DNA from: an uncultured delta proteobacterium
GTDB lineage: Bacteria > Myxococcota_A > Polyangia > Haliangiales > Haliangiaceae
Length of the DNA stretch: 36,356 nucleotides
Assembly (NCBI GenBank): GCA_900696455.1
Contig: CAADGB010000366.1
Span: 1-36,356, forward strand
Reading direction: 5' to 3'
How positions within the stretch are numbered: position 1 is the stretch's first letter; every line of letters starts with the position of its first letter. Both the position numbers and the translations under genes were made by a program. The notes beneath the pieces were generated by a model, which was not told where the DNA came from, did not search any database, and saw nothing but the letters and a program-made list of their open reading frames with translations. This document shows, in pieces, positions 1-7,961 of this stretch.

Positions 1-577
1 TCGGCGGCGGCGAGGTCGGCGCGGGCGCGGCGGACACGAGCGCGGGCGGCGCGGCCGCGGGCGCCGCCCCGCTGGTCGGGGGCGCCTCGAGCACCGCGCC
101 CAGCATGACCTCGAAGCCGGGCGGATCGCGGTCGGCGAGCAGGCGGCCCGGGCGATCGGGCGCCCAGGTGCCCAGCGCCGACAGCGCCTGCAGCGTCGTG
201 ACCACGCGCTGGATCGTCGCCGGGCTGGCGGCGTGGCCGTCGCTGGCGAGGATGGCGGCGGCGCGGGTGCGCAGGCGGCCGAGCGCGGCGCGCTGCGCGT
301 CGAGGCCGGCGCGGTCGCCGTCGCGCACGCGGTCGCCGGTGGCCAGGAGCGCGTCGAGGTCGTCGCGGTCCTCGCGCCACAGCCGGTTGACCACCCACGC
401 CGACAGCCCCGGGCGCGGCAGGCGGGCCACCGCGGCGGCCGCGGCCTTGTCCCCGCGGGCCTTGAGCTCCCCGGCGGCGCGCTTGCGCTCGGCGGTGAAC
501 GTCGACAGCGCCGCGCCGTAGAGCGCCTCGGCCACGGCCTCGACGGCGTCCGGATCGGCGGAGTCAGCCGCGCTCAC
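1..577 (-). CDS. Conserved hypothetical protein, C-terminus cut by window edge
   Basis: The frame is open from a GTG at 577 to the window edge, giving about 192 residues. The product is soluble and rich in Ala and Arg. Its N-terminal part contains LYGAALSTFTAERK, then ELKARGDKAAAAAVARL and LSAWVVNRLWRE. This resembles a family of uncharacterised proteins in actinobacteria and myxobacteria with the pattern 'LY..p..eF...R...ak.Lra.Gd...A..v..LrkPs..aW.vNrL'; that match is from memory. No catalytic motif is visible. The visible C-terminal end turns into an Ala/Pro linker. GTG was chosen because GAGG lies about 8 nt upstream and no better start follows in frame. The gene is divergent from the branched-chain amino acid operon. 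Confidence 0.7.
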   Translation of the reverse strand, partial: MSAADSADPDAVEAVAEALYGAALSTFTAERKRAAGELKARGDKAAAAAVARLPRPGLSAWVVNRLWREDRDDLDALLATGDRVRDGDRAGLDAQRAALGRLRTRAAAILASDGHAASPATIQRVVTTLQALSALGTWAPDRPGRLLADRDPPGFEVMLGAVLEAPPTSGAAPAAAPPALVSAAPAPTSPPP

Positions 578-631
578 ACCTACATCCTCGCACGTGCCGG
601 CAGGCCCCGCAGCCTCCCCTGGCCGCGCTGC

Positions 632-648
632 TGTCCGAGGAGCGGACA
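632..648. promoter_or_regulatory. Small inverted repeat in the divergent gap
   Basis: TGTCCG (632-637) and CGGACA (643-648) form a perfect 6-bp inverted repeat with a 5-nt spacer. It lies between the minus-strand hypothetical gene and the operon promoter at 719. It could be an operator half-site pair or a small hairpin in the 5' end of the minus-strand transcript. Nothing links it to a known regulator. Confidence 0.25.
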
Positions 649-718
649 TCTGAGCGAGCCTCAGGTCGGCGCGGGCCGCGGCCAGGCCACGTTGAATGAC
701 GTTGCCGCGAGTTTTTGA

Positions 719-748
719 TTGACACGGTGCGTCTCGACTCCCTACCCT
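719..748 (+). promoter_or_regulatory. Probable sigma-70-type promoter of the ilv-leu operon
   Basis: A perfect -35 hexamer TTGACA (719-724) is followed after 18 nt by TACCCT (743-748), which keeps the T, A and final T of TATAAT. The short stretch around 700-720 is AT-richer than its surroundings. Transcription should begin near 755-756, which places the first base of the leader ORF (GTG 756 or ATG 759) at or almost at the 5' end of the transcript. Confidence 0.6.
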
Positions 749-758
749 CTGGTTCGTG

Positions 759-902
759 ATGCCGGCTTCCTCCCACCTCGCCGCGGTCGGTGAGAACGGC
801 GTCGTCGCCCCGGTCGTCCCCGGCGTTCCCGCTCTGGGCCTGGGCCTGGGCCTGGGTCTGGTCATTCTGCTGATTGCGACCCGGTGCGGGCCGCCGACCT
901 GA
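759..902 (+). CDS. Leader peptide of the branched-chain amino acid operon (47 aa)
   Basis: This small ORF (ATG 759, or in-frame GTG 756; stop TGA 900-902) encodes 47 residues, of which 17 are Leu, Val or Ile. They cluster in a Val-rich first half (VV at 15-16 and 19-20) and a run from residue 26 of alternating Leu-Gly ending in LVILLI (residues 34-39). This is the make-up expected of an ilv-type attenuation control peptide. It lies immediately upstream of competing RNA hairpins and of ilvD. No Shine-Dalgarno sequence precedes it, and the predicted transcription start falls on its start codon, so it is probably translated from a leaderless 5' end. The peptide itself is unlikely to have a function. 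Confidence 0.75.
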   Translation: MPASSHLAAVGENGVVAPVVPGVPALGLGLGLGLVILLIATRCGPPT

Positions 903-940
903 CTCGGAACTGACCGAAGCAGCGCTGGCCCCCGCACCGG
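881..940 (+). promoter_or_regulatory. Antiterminator pairing of the ilv leader
   Basis: CCGGTGCGGG (881-890), inside leader codons 41-44, is the perfect 10-nt reverse complement of CCCGCACCGG (931-940). The latter contains most of the 5' arm and part of the loop of the terminator hairpin at 928-954, so the two structures cannot coexist. A ribosome stalled on the Leu/Val/Ile codons (834-875) would leave 881-890 largely free to pair and block termination. A ribosome reaching the stop at 900-902 would cover 881-890 and let the terminator form. This is inferred from sequence only. Confidence 0.7.
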
Positions 941-954
941 AAGGTGACGGGGGC
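928..954 (+). terminator. Attenuator (terminator) hairpin of the ilv leader
   Basis: The stem GCCCCCG-CACC (928-938) pairs with GGTG-A-CGGGGGC (943-954) around a GGAA loop, giving 11 base pairs with one bulged A. It is very stable but is followed by CTTCGCCG rather than a T-run, so termination may be weak or factor-assisted. It lies 25 nt after the leader stop codon and 85 nt before ilvD. Confidence 0.6.
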
Positions 955-1039
955 TTCGCCGTTCAGGCCCCGATCGCTCCCGAACGCTCCCGACCATCGC
1001 CCGATCACCGCCCCAGGAACCCCGAGCCCCGAAGCCCCC

Positions 1040-2737
1040 ATGCCCGACTCCCCACGACGCCCCCGACGATCCGACGCGCTGGTGCACGACCCCAGCCGCG
1101 CCCCCGCGCGCGCCATGCTCAAGGGCACCGGGCTCGACGACGCCGCGCTCGAGCGGCCGCTGGTCGCGGTGGTCAACACCTGGACCGAGGTCATGCCGTG
1201 CAACCTGCACCTGCGCGCGCTGGCCGAGGACGTCAAGCGCGGCGTGCGCGAGGCCGGCGGCACGCCCATCGAGTGGAACACGATCGCCGTCTCCGACGGC
1301 GTGACCATGGGCACCGAGGGCATGCGCGCGAGCCTGATCTCGCGTGAGGTCATCGCCGACTCGATCGAGCTGGTCTGCGCCGGCCACCTCGTCGACGCCG
1401 TGGTCTGCCTCGTCGGCTGCGACAAGACCATCCCGGCCGCGGCCATGGCGCTGGCCCGCCTCGACCTGCCCGGCGTCGTCCTCTACGGTGGGCCGATCGC
1501 GCCCGGGCGCTTCCAGGATCACGACGTCACGATCCAGGACGTCTTCGAGGGCGTCGGCGCCCACGCCGCCGGCAAGATGACCCTGGCCGACCTGCGCACG
1601 CTCGAGGATCGGGCCTGTCCCGGCGCCGGCGCCGGCGGCGGGCAGTTCACCGCCAACACGATGGCCACGGCGCTGACCGTGATGGGCCTGGGCCCGATGG
1701 GCACCGGCGAGCTCCCGGCGACCGCGCCCGAGCGCGCGGCGGCGGCGGCGGCGGCGGGACGCCTGGTCATGCAGCTCCTCGCCGACGGCACCAGCGCGCG
1801 CGCGTTCATGACCCGGGCCTCGCTCGAGAACGCGATCACCGCGGTCGCGGCCACCGGCGGCTCGACCAACGCGGTGCTGCACCTGCTCGCGATCGCGCGC
1901 GAGGCCGACGTCGACCTCGCCATCGACGACTTCGACCGGCTGTCGGCGCGCACGCCCATCATCGCCGACCTCAAGCCCGGCGGTCGCTTCACCGCGGTCG
2001 ACCTGCACCGGGCCGGCGGGCTCGCGCTCCTGTGCCAGCGCCTGTTCGCGGCCGGCCTGCTCCATGACACGCCGACGGTGAGCGGCCTGCGCCTGGCCGC
2101 GGAGGCGGCGCGCGCGCACGAGACGCCGGGCCAGCAGGTGATCACGTCGCTGGCGGCACCCAAGTCGGCCACCGGGGGGCTCGCGATCCTGCGCGGCAAC
2201 CTCGCCCCCGACGGCTGCGTCATCAAGCTGTCGGGTCACGCCCGCACCCGCCACGAGGGCCCGGCCCGGGTCTTCGACAGCGAGGAGGCCGCGTTCGCCG
2301 CGGTCCAGGCCGGCGCCATCGTGGCCGGCGACGTCGTCGTGATCCGCTTCGAGGGCCCGGCCGGCGGCCCCGGCATGCGCGAGATGCTGGCGGTGACGGC
2401 GGCCCTGGTCGGCCAGGGCCTGGCCGGCGACGTCGCCCTGCTCACCGACGGCCGCTTCTCGGGCGCCACCGTCGGCTTCATGATCGGCCACGTCGCGCCC
2501 GAGGCCGCGCTGGGCGGACCCATCGCGCGCATCCGCGAGGGCGATCGGGTCGTCATCGACGTCGCCACCCGCCGCCTCGACGTCGACGCCGACCTGGCGA
2601 CGCGCGCCGACGCGCCGTCGCCGCGGCCGCGACCGCGCGGCGTGCTGGGCAAGTACGCCGCGACGGTGGCCTCGGCCGCCGAGGGCGCGGTCACCACCCG
2701 CGACGATCGTCGCGCCGATCCGAGGAGGAGCTCGTGA
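1040..2737 (+). CDS. ilvD: Dihydroxy-acid dehydratase
   Basis: Dehydrates 2,3-dihydroxy-3-methylbutanoate and its isoleucine homologue to the 2-keto acids (Val/Ile pathway, cytoplasm). The 565 residues match the usual family length. The family landmarks are PCN (Cys54), GCDKTIP (Cys127), the FTANTMA segment near 202, and DGRFSGAT near the C-terminus with the Ser proposed as catalytic base. Two of the three cysteines that bind the Fe-S cluster are present. The third, in E. coli GSCSG (Cys195), is Gly199 here (codon GGC 1634-1636). ATG 1040 was preferred to in-frame starts further upstream, which would add a low-complexity Pro-rich extension and begin inside the attenuator hairpin. It is the first structural gene of the operon and overlaps ilvB by 4 nt. 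Confidence 0.95.
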   Translation: MPDSPRRPRRSDALVHDPSRAPARAMLKGTGLDDAALERPLVAVVNTWTEVMPCNLHLRALAEDVKRGVREAGGTPIEWNTIAVSDGVTMGTEGMRASLISREVIADSIELVCAGHLVDAVVCLVGCDKTIPAAAMALARLDLPGVVLYGGPIAPGRFQDHDVTIQDVFEGVGAHAAGKMTLADLRTLEDRACPGAGAGGGQFTANTMATALTVMGLGPMGTGELPATAPERAAAAAAAGRLVMQLLADGTSARAFMTRASLENAITAVAATGGSTNAVLHLLAIAREADVDLAIDDFDRLSARTPIIADLKPGGRFTAVDLHRAGGLALLCQRLFAAGLLHDTPTVSGLRLAAEAARAHETPGQQVITSLAAPKSATGGLAILRGNLAPDGCVIKLSGHARTRHEGPARVFDSEEAAFAAVQAGAIVAGDVVVIRFEGPAGGPGMREMLAVTAALVGQGLAGDVALLTDGRFSGATVGFMIGHVAPEAALGGPIARIREGDRVVIDVATRRLDVDADLATRADAPSPRPRPRGVLGKYAATVASAAEGAVTTRDDRRADPRRSS

Positions 2738-4527
2738 GCTCGACCGCTGCCGCCAGCCCCGACGTCCCCGCCCCCGCCGCCGAGCCGCAGCGCCGCACCG
2801 GCGCCGAGATGATCTGGGAGGTCCTCGAGCAGGAGGGCGTCGAGGTCGTGTTCGGCTACCCCGGCGGCGCCATCATGCCCGCCTACGACGCGCTGCCGCG
2901 GTATCGCGTGCGCCACGTCCTGGTCCGCCACGAGCAAGGCGCGGCCCACATGGCCGACGGCTACGCCCGGGCCTCGGGCCGGGTCGGCGTCGCCGTCGCC
3001 ACCAGCGGGCCGGGCGCGACCAACCTGGTCACCGGCATCGCGACCGCGATGCTCGACAGCGTGCCGTGCGTCTTCATCACCGGCCAGGTGTCGTCGCACC
3101 TGATCGGCTCCGACGCGTTCCAGGAGACCGACGTCACCGGCGTCACCCTGCCCATCACCAAGCACAACTGGCTGGTGACGCGGCCCGAGGACGTCGGCCC
3201 GGTGCTGCGCGAGGCCTTCCACGTCGCGCGCACCGGTCGGCCCGGCCCGGTGCTGGTCGACGTCACCAAGGACGCCCAGCAGGGGAGCTGCGACTTCGAT
3301 CCTGCCGACCGCCGCCTGGCCCGGGTGCCGCACCGCCGGCCCGAGCGCGGCGGCACCGCCGATGCCCTCGACCGCGCCGCCGCGCTGATCGATCACGCCG
3401 AGCGCCCGCTGATCCTGGCCGGCCACGGCATCGTCCAGGCCGGCGCCGCCGCCGAGCTGCTGGCGTTCGTCGAGCGCACCGGCGCCCCGGTGGCGTCGAC
3501 GCTGCTCGGCCTGGGCGGCTTCCCCGCCACCCACCCGCGCGCGCTCGGCATGATGGGCATGCACGGCGAGGCCTGGGTCAACCGGGCGGTGCAGGAGGCC
3601 GACCTCCTGATCGCGCTCGGCATGCGCTTCGACGACCGGGTCACCGGCAACCTCAAGACCTACGCGCCGCGCGCCCGCAAGATCCACGTCGATCTCGACT
3701 CGTCGGAGATCGGCAAGAACGTCGCGGTCGACCTCGCCATCATCGGCGACGTCAAGCAGGTCCTGGCCGAGCTGACGCCGCGGTGTAAGCCCAGCACCCG
3801 GGCCACGTGGATCGCCCGCATCGAGGCCGAGAAGGGCGACGCCGCGGTCCGCGACATCCAGCGCCTGCCCGACACCGGCAAGCTCTTCGCCGCCCACGTC
3901 ATCCACGATCTGTGGCGGCTGACCGAGGGCAAGGCGGTGGTGGTCACCGACGTCGGCCAGCACCAGATGTGGGAGGCCCAGTACTACAAGCACGACCACG
4001 CCCGCGGCCTGGTCACCTCGGGCGGGCTGGGCACGATGGGCTTCGCGCTGCCGGCGGCGATCGGCGCCCGCTTCGCCCGGCCCGACGACGAGGTGTGGGT
4101 GATCGCCGGCGACGGCGGCTTCCAGATGACCGCGGCCGAGCTGTCGACCTGCGCCCAGGAGGGCCTCAAGGTCAACGTCGCCATCATCAACAACGGCTAC
4201 CTGGGCATGGTCCGGCAGTGGCAGGAGATGTTCTACGGCGGCCGCTACGTGGCGACGCCGATGCGCTCGCCCGACTTCGTCAAGCTGGCCGAGGCCCACG
4301 GCCTGACCGGCCTGCGCGTGACCCGCCGCGCCGAGGTCGCCGACGCGGTCGCCGCCGCCCGCCGCGCGCCGGGCACGGTCGTGATCGACTTCCGCGTCGA
4401 GCAGGAGGACTCGGTCTACCCGATGGTGCCGACCGGCGCCGACCTCGGCGAGATGATCCGGCGGCCGGCGCCGTCGCCGATCGTCGAGACCGCCCGTGAC
4501 TCCGACGAGGACGAGGTGCCCCGATGA
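2734..4527 (+). CDS. ilvB: Acetolactate synthase, large (catalytic) subunit
   Basis: ThDP- and FAD-dependent enzyme that condenses two pyruvates to 2-acetolactate, or pyruvate with 2-ketobutyrate to acetohydroxybutyrate. The 597 residues show the three-domain ThDP-enzyme order. The N-terminal pyrimidine-binding domain has GYPGGAIMP and the catalytic Glu67 in RHEQGAAH. The central FAD domain follows, and the C-terminal PP domain has GDGGFQMT followed by [12 protein letters not shown], the ThDP/Mg motif with its typical substrate loop. The start is GTG 2734, overlapping the ilvD stop as GTGA and preceded by GAGGAGGAG, a strong ribosome binding site. The ilvN subunit follows with a 4-nt overlap, supporting translational coupling of the two subunits. 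Confidence 0.97.
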   Translation: MSSTAAASPDVPAPAAEPQRRTGAEMIWEVLEQEGVEVVFGYPGGAIMPAYDALPRYRVRHVLVRHEQGAAHMADGYARASGRVGVAVATSGPGATNLVTGIATAMLDSVPCVFITGQVSSHLIGSDAFQETDVTGVTLPITKHNWLVTRPEDVGPVLREAFHVARTGRPGPVLVDVTKDAQQGSCDFDPADRRLARVPHRRPERGGTADALDRAAALIDHAERPLILAGHGIVQAGAAAELLAFVERTGAPVASTLLGLGGFPATHPRALGMMGMHGEAWVNRAVQEADLLIALGMRFDDRVTGNLKTYAPRARKIHVDLDSSEIGKNVAVDLAIIGDVKQVLAELTPRCKPSTRATWIARIEAEKGDAAVRDIQRLPDTGKLFAAHVIHDLWRLTEGKAVVVTDVGQHQMWEAQYYKHDHARGLVTSGGLGTMGFALPAAIGARFARPDDEVWVIAGDGGFQMTAAELSTCAQEGLKVNVAIINNGYLGMVRQWQEMFYGGRYVATPMRSPDFVKLAEAHGLTGLRVTRRAEVADAVAAARRAPGTVVIDFRVEQEDSVYPMVPTGADLGEMIRRPAPSPIVETARDSDEDEVPR

Positions 4528-5090
4528 GCCCTGCCCCTGGTCACCCCTCGCGCACGCGCCTGCGCACGTTCGTCGCCACCGTCGAGGACGTGCCCGGCGT
4601 GCTCAACCGGGTTGCGTCGCTGTTCCGGCGCCGCGGCTACAACATCGCGTCGCTCACGGTCGGTCAGTCCGAGCGGCCGGGGCTGTCGCGCCTGACGATC
4701 GTGGTCGGCTGTGACGACGCCACCGCGGCCCGGGTCGAGGCCAACCTGTGGAAGCTGGTCGACCTGGTCGAGGTCCACGAGCTCGACGCCGGCCAGGTGG
4801 TCGAGCGCGACCTCGCCCTCATCAAGGTCCGGGCCGACCTCACCAGCCGGGCCCAGGTGGTCCAGGCCGCCGAGCTGTTCGGGGCCCGCGTCGTCGACGT
4901 CGCGCCGACCGAGCTGGTGGTCGAGATCACCGCCACCCGCGAGCGCGTCGACGATCTGCGTCGCGTGCTCGAGCCCTTCGGGGTGATCGCGCTGGTCCGG
5001 ACCGGCGCGGTGGCGATGCCGCGCGCCGGCGTCGCCGAGCCCTCCCCCCTCCCCCTCACCGCGGCCGCCAAGGCCGCCAGCGGCACCTGA
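4524..5090 (+). CDS. ilvN: Acetolactate synthase, small (regulatory) subunit
   Basis: Regulatory partner of IlvB that confers valine feedback inhibition in characterised family members. The 188-residue length matches IlvH/IlvN. An N-terminal ACT domain (about residues 13-85) has FVATVEDVPGVLNRV and GYNIASLTVG, the amino-acid-binding pattern. The C-terminal ALS_ss_C-type domain follows (VVERDLALIKV onward, about 93-165). The tail after about residue 170 is a Pro/Ala-rich extension. ATG 4524 overlaps the ilvB stop as ATGA. ilvC follows after 12 nt. Confidence 0.95.
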   Translation: MSPAPGHPSRTRLRTFVATVEDVPGVLNRVASLFRRRGYNIASLTVGQSERPGLSRLTIVVGCDDATAARVEANLWKLVDLVEVHELDAGQVVERDLALIKVRADLTSRAQVVQAAELFGARVVDVAPTELVVEITATRERVDDLRRVLEPFGVIALVRTGAVAMPRAGVAEPSPLPLTAAAKAASGT

Positions 5091-5102
5091 TCAGGAGACC
5101 CC

Positions 5103-6122
5103 ATGGCCACGCTCTACTACGACAAGGACGCCAACCCCGCCCTCATCCGCGCCCGCAAGGTGGGCATCATCGGCTACGGCTCGCAGGGCCACGCCCACGC
5201 CGGCAACCTCGCCGACTCGGGCGTGACCGTGAAGGTCGGCCTGCCGGCGACCTCGAAGAGCATCGCGGTGGCCAGGGCCGCCGGCCACGACGTCGCGCCG
5301 CCGTCCGAGGTCGCGGCCTGGGCCGACGTCGTCATGGTGCTGGTGCCCGACACCCGCCAGCCCCGGCTGTGGAAGGAGGAGCTGGCGCCGCACCTCGACG
5401 GCCGCGCCGACAAGCTGCTCATGTTCGCCCACGGCTTCAACATCCACTACGGGACGATCGCCCCCGCCGCCGGCCTCGACGTCGCGCTGATCGCGCCCAA
5501 GGCGCCCGGTCACCGCGTGCGCGAGACCTACAAGGACGGCCAGGGCGTGCCGGCGCTGCTGGCGGTCCACGCCACGGCGTCGCCCCAGGCCCGGCCGCTG
5601 GCCATGAGCTACGCCCACGCCCTGGGCTCGACCCGGGCCGGCCTGATCGAGACCACGTTCGCCGAGGAGACCGAGACCGATCTGTTCGGCGAGCAGGCGG
5701 TGCTGTGCGGCGGCGTCTCGCACCTGGTGCGGGCCGGCTTCGAGACCCTGACCGCCGCCGGCTACCAGCCCGAGGTCGCGTACTTCGAGTGTCTGCACGA
5801 GCTCAAGCTGATCGTCGACCTCATGTACCGCGGCGGCCTCAACTACATGCGCTACTCGGTCAGCGACACCGCCGAGTGGGGCGACTACGTGTCGGGGCCG
5901 CGGGTGATCGGCCCCGAGGTCAAGGCGGCGATGGCGAAGATCCTGGCCGAGATCCAGGACGGCACGTTCGCGAAGGAGTGGGTGGCGGAGAACGAGGCCG
6001 GCGCGCCGCGCTTCACCGCCCGCCGCGCCGAGGAGCGGACCCAGCCCCTCGAGGAGGTCGGCACCCGCCTGCGCGCGCTGATGCCGTTCCTCGACGCGGT
6101 CACGGTCAAGCCCGGCGACTGA
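5103..6122 (+). CDS. ilvC: Ketol-acid reductoisomerase (class I)
   Basis: Converts acetolactate/acetohydroxybutyrate to dihydroxy acids using Mg2+ and NAD(P)H. The 339 residues match the short class I form. The Rossmann motif [13 protein letters not shown] lies near residues 21-33. The cofactor loop GLPATSKS has two Ser, consistent with NADPH use, but this is not decisive. Catalytic residues visible are the His in AHGFNIHYG, the Lys in APKAPGH, the Asp and Glu in ETDLFGEQ, the Glu pair in ECLHELK and the Ser in [11 protein letters not shown] clear AGGAG ribosome binding site lies 6 nt before ATG 5103. After it comes the largest gap in the operon (198 nt), which holds two hairpins. Confidence 0.96.
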   Translation: MATLYYDKDANPALIRARKVGIIGYGSQGHAHAGNLADSGVTVKVGLPATSKSIAVARAAGHDVAPPSEVAAWADVVMVLVPDTRQPRLWKEELAPHLDGRADKLLMFAHGFNIHYGTIAPAAGLDVALIAPKAPGHRVRETYKDGQGVPALLAVHATASPQARPLAMSYAHALGSTRAGLIETTFAEETETDLFGEQAVLCGGVSHLVRAGFETLTAAGYQPEVAYFECLHELKLIVDLMYRGGLNYMRYSVSDTAEWGDYVSGPRVIGPEVKAAMAKILAEIQDGTFAKEWVAENEAGAPRFTARRAEERTQPLEEVGTRLRALMPFLDAVTVKPGD

Positions 6123-6197
6123 GGCGAGCGAAGCGAGCCGAGTTCCTCTGACTCAGGTCGGCACCGGCGTCCTCGCCGGGACCGCCCGATCGACCAG

Positions 6198-6220
6198 AGC
6201 GTGTGACTCCTTCACACGCT
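6198..6220 (+). promoter_or_regulatory. Perfect hairpin in the ilvC-leuA gap
   Basis: AGCGTGTGA (6198-6206) and TCACACGCT (6212-6220) form a perfect 9-bp stem with a 5-nt CTCCT loop. No T-run follows on either strand. It may be an intra-operon attenuator, an RNA-processing or stability element between the ilv and leu halves, or a dyad operator. No leader peptide rich in Leu was found next to it. Confidence 0.4.
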
Positions 6221-6274
6221 ACCCCGGGGCCGGCGCCGGCGCGCCGGTTCGAGAGCGACGAGCAGCCCGCGGCC

Positions 6275-6299
6275 GCGTGGGCACCCAGGCCGCCCACGC
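6275..6299 (+). promoter_or_regulatory. Hairpin just upstream of the leuA ribosome binding site
   Basis: GCGTGGGC (6275-6282) and GCCCACGC (6292-6299) form a perfect 8-bp stem with a 9-nt loop. It ends 5 nt before the leuA Shine-Dalgarno AGGAGAGA (6305-6312). CACCCAGG occurs both in the loop region and across the ribosome binding site. The position suggests an effect on leuA translation or mRNA stability; this is inference. Confidence 0.3.
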
Positions 6300-6320
6300 C
6301 ACCCAGGAGAGACCCCCGAC

Positions 6321-7961
6321 ATGCGCAAGATCGACATCCTCGACACCAGCCTGCGCGACGGCGAGCAGGCGCCCGGCGCCAGCATGACGTCGCCCGAGAA
6401 GCTCGAGGTCGCGCGCGCGCTGGCCCGCCTCGGCGTCGACGTGATCGAGGCCGGCTTCCCGGCGGCCTCGCCCGACGATCACGCCGCGGTCGCGGCCATC
6501 GCCGCCGGGGTCGGGCGCGAGCCGGTCCACGGCCGGCCGGCGGCCGAGCCGCCGGTGATCCAGGCCCTGGCCCGCGCCCACGAGGGCGACATCGACGCGG
6601 CGTGGAGCGCGATCCAGGGCGCGGCCCGGCCCCGCATCCACACCTTCCTGGCCACCAGCGACCTCCACCTCGAGCACAAGCTGCGCATGAGCCGCGACGA
6701 GGTGGTGGCCCGGGTCGACGCCATGGTCCGCCACGCCCGCCGTCGGTGCGCGGCGGTCGAGTTCTCGCCCGAGGACGCCGGGCGCAGCGATCCGGAGTTC
6801 CTGCACCGCGTGCTGGCGGTGGCGATCGAGGCCGGCGCCACCGTGCTCAACATCCCCGACACCGTCGGCTACACCATGCCCGACGAGTTCGGCGCGCTGA
6901 TCGCCGGCATCCTGGCCGAGGTGCCGGGGGCGCGCGAGGTCGTGATCTCGGTGCACTGCCACGACGATCTGGGCCTGGCGGTGGCCAACTCGCTGGCCGG
7001 GCTGCGCGCCGGCGCGGGCCAGGCCGAGGTCACGGTCAACGGCATCGGCGAGCGCGCTGGCAACGCCTCGCTCGAGGAGCTGGTCATGCTCCTGCGCACG
7101 CGCGAGCCGGTGCTGGGGCTGACCACCGGCATCGACACCACCCAGCTCCTCGCCACCAGCAAGGTCATCTCCCGCGCCACCAGCTACCCGGTGCCGCCCA
7201 ACAAGGCGGTGGTCGGCGGCAACGCCTTCGCCCACGAGAGCGGCATCCACCAGGACGGCGTGCTCAAGCACCAGCGCACCTACGAGATCATGAAGCCCGA
7301 GGACGTCGGCGCGGCCCAGACCCGCCTGGTGCTGGGCAAGCACTCGGGCAAGCACGCCTTCGCCGAGCGCCTGGCCACCCTGGGCGTCGCGCTCGAGGGC
7401 GAGGCCCTGGTCCGCGCCTTCGCCCGCTTCAAGGTCCTGGCCGATCGCAAGCGCGCGGTCCACGACGCCGACCTGGTCGCCCTGGCCGCCGGCGAGCGCG
7501 CGCCCGCGCCCGACCTCTACACGCTCGAGGATCTGCAGGTGGCCTGCGGCACCGCCGACCTGGCCACCGCCACCGTGCGGCTGCGCGACCCCGACGGCCA
7601 GATCCGGGTGCAGGCGGCGGTCGGCACCGGCCCGGTCGACGCCACCTACAAGGCGATCGACGCGATCGTGCGGGCGCCGGTCGAGCTGCTCGAGTTCAAC
7701 GTCAACGCCGTCACCGAGGGCATCGACGCCCTGGGCGAGGTCAGCGTGCGGGTGCGGGAAGGCGAGGAGCGCGCCACCCACGGCAGCGGCGCCGACACCG
7801 ACATCGTCGTGGCCGGCGCCAAGGCCTACCTGGCCGCGCTCAACCACGTCGTGGCGCGGCGGGCGGCGAGCGACGGGCCGCGGGTCGGCGACGGGCCGCG
7901 GGTGACCGACGCGCCGCGGGTCGGCGACGGGCCGCGCGCGGTCGAGGGCGGTGCGGCATGA
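6321..7961 (+). CDS. leuA: 2-isopropylmalate synthase
   Basis: Condenses acetyl-CoA with 2-ketoisovalerate, the committed step to leucine. The 546 residues carry a DRE-TIM barrel with [13 protein letters not shown] at the N-terminus, the metal-binding HCHDDLG segment, [15 protein letters not shown], and [15 protein letters not shown]-terminal LeuA dimerisation/allosteric domain (about 390-510) follows, which mediates leucine feedback in the family. [10 protein letters not shown] separates it from the CimA-type paralogue downstream ([10 protein letters not shown]). A good ribosome binding site, AGGAGAGA, precedes ATG 6321. The last 30 residues are a repetitive DGPRVG-type tail outside the usual domain. 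The stop overlaps leuC as ATGA. Confidence 0.96.
   Translation: MRKIDILDTSLRDGEQAPGASMTSPEKLEVARALARLGVDVIEAGFPAASPDDHAAVAAIAAGVGREPVHGRPAAEPPVIQALARAHEGDIDAAWSAIQGAARPRIHTFLATSDLHLEHKLRMSRDEVVARVDAMVRHARRRCAAVEFSPEDAGRSDPEFLHRVLAVAIEAGATVLNIPDTVGYTMPDEFGALIAGILAEVPGAREVVISVHCHDDLGLAVANSLAGLRAGAGQAEVTVNGIGERAGNASLEELVMLLRTREPVLGLTTGIDTTQLLATSKVISRATSYPVPPNKAVVGGNAFAHESGIHQDGVLKHQRTYEIMKPEDVGAAQTRLVLGKHSGKHAFAERLATLGVALEGEALVRAFARFKVLADRKRAVHDADLVALAAGERAPAPDLYTLEDLQVACGTADLATATVRLRDPDGQIRVQAAVGTGPVDATYKAIDAIVRAPVELLEFNVNAVTEGIDALGEVSVRVREGEERATHGSGADTDIVVAGAKAYLAALNHVVARRAASDGPRVGDGPRVTDAPRVGDGPRAVEGGAA
7872..7943 (+). repeat. Four 18-nt tandem repeats at the 3' end of leuA
   Basis: Four consecutive 18-nt units encode [18 protein letters not shown] and DGPRAV (leuA codons 518-541). 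The units differ by only a few bases, indicating recent slippage duplication. They extend LeuA beyond its regulatory domain and end 14 nt before the leuC start. Confidence 0.8.

Noticed and set aside
2236-4299. Long minus-strand open frame (687 codons) opposite ilvD/ilvB
   Set aside because: It covers conserved ilvD and ilvB in antisense. Its predicted protein has the Gly/Asp/Leu/Val/Arg-only composition produced by reading the complement of GC3-rich codons, with no motif.
6203-6320. Possible second leader peptide before leuA
   Set aside because: The frame from GTG 6203 has almost no Leu, Val or Ile codons and runs on into leuA out of frame, so it does not look like an attenuation leader.
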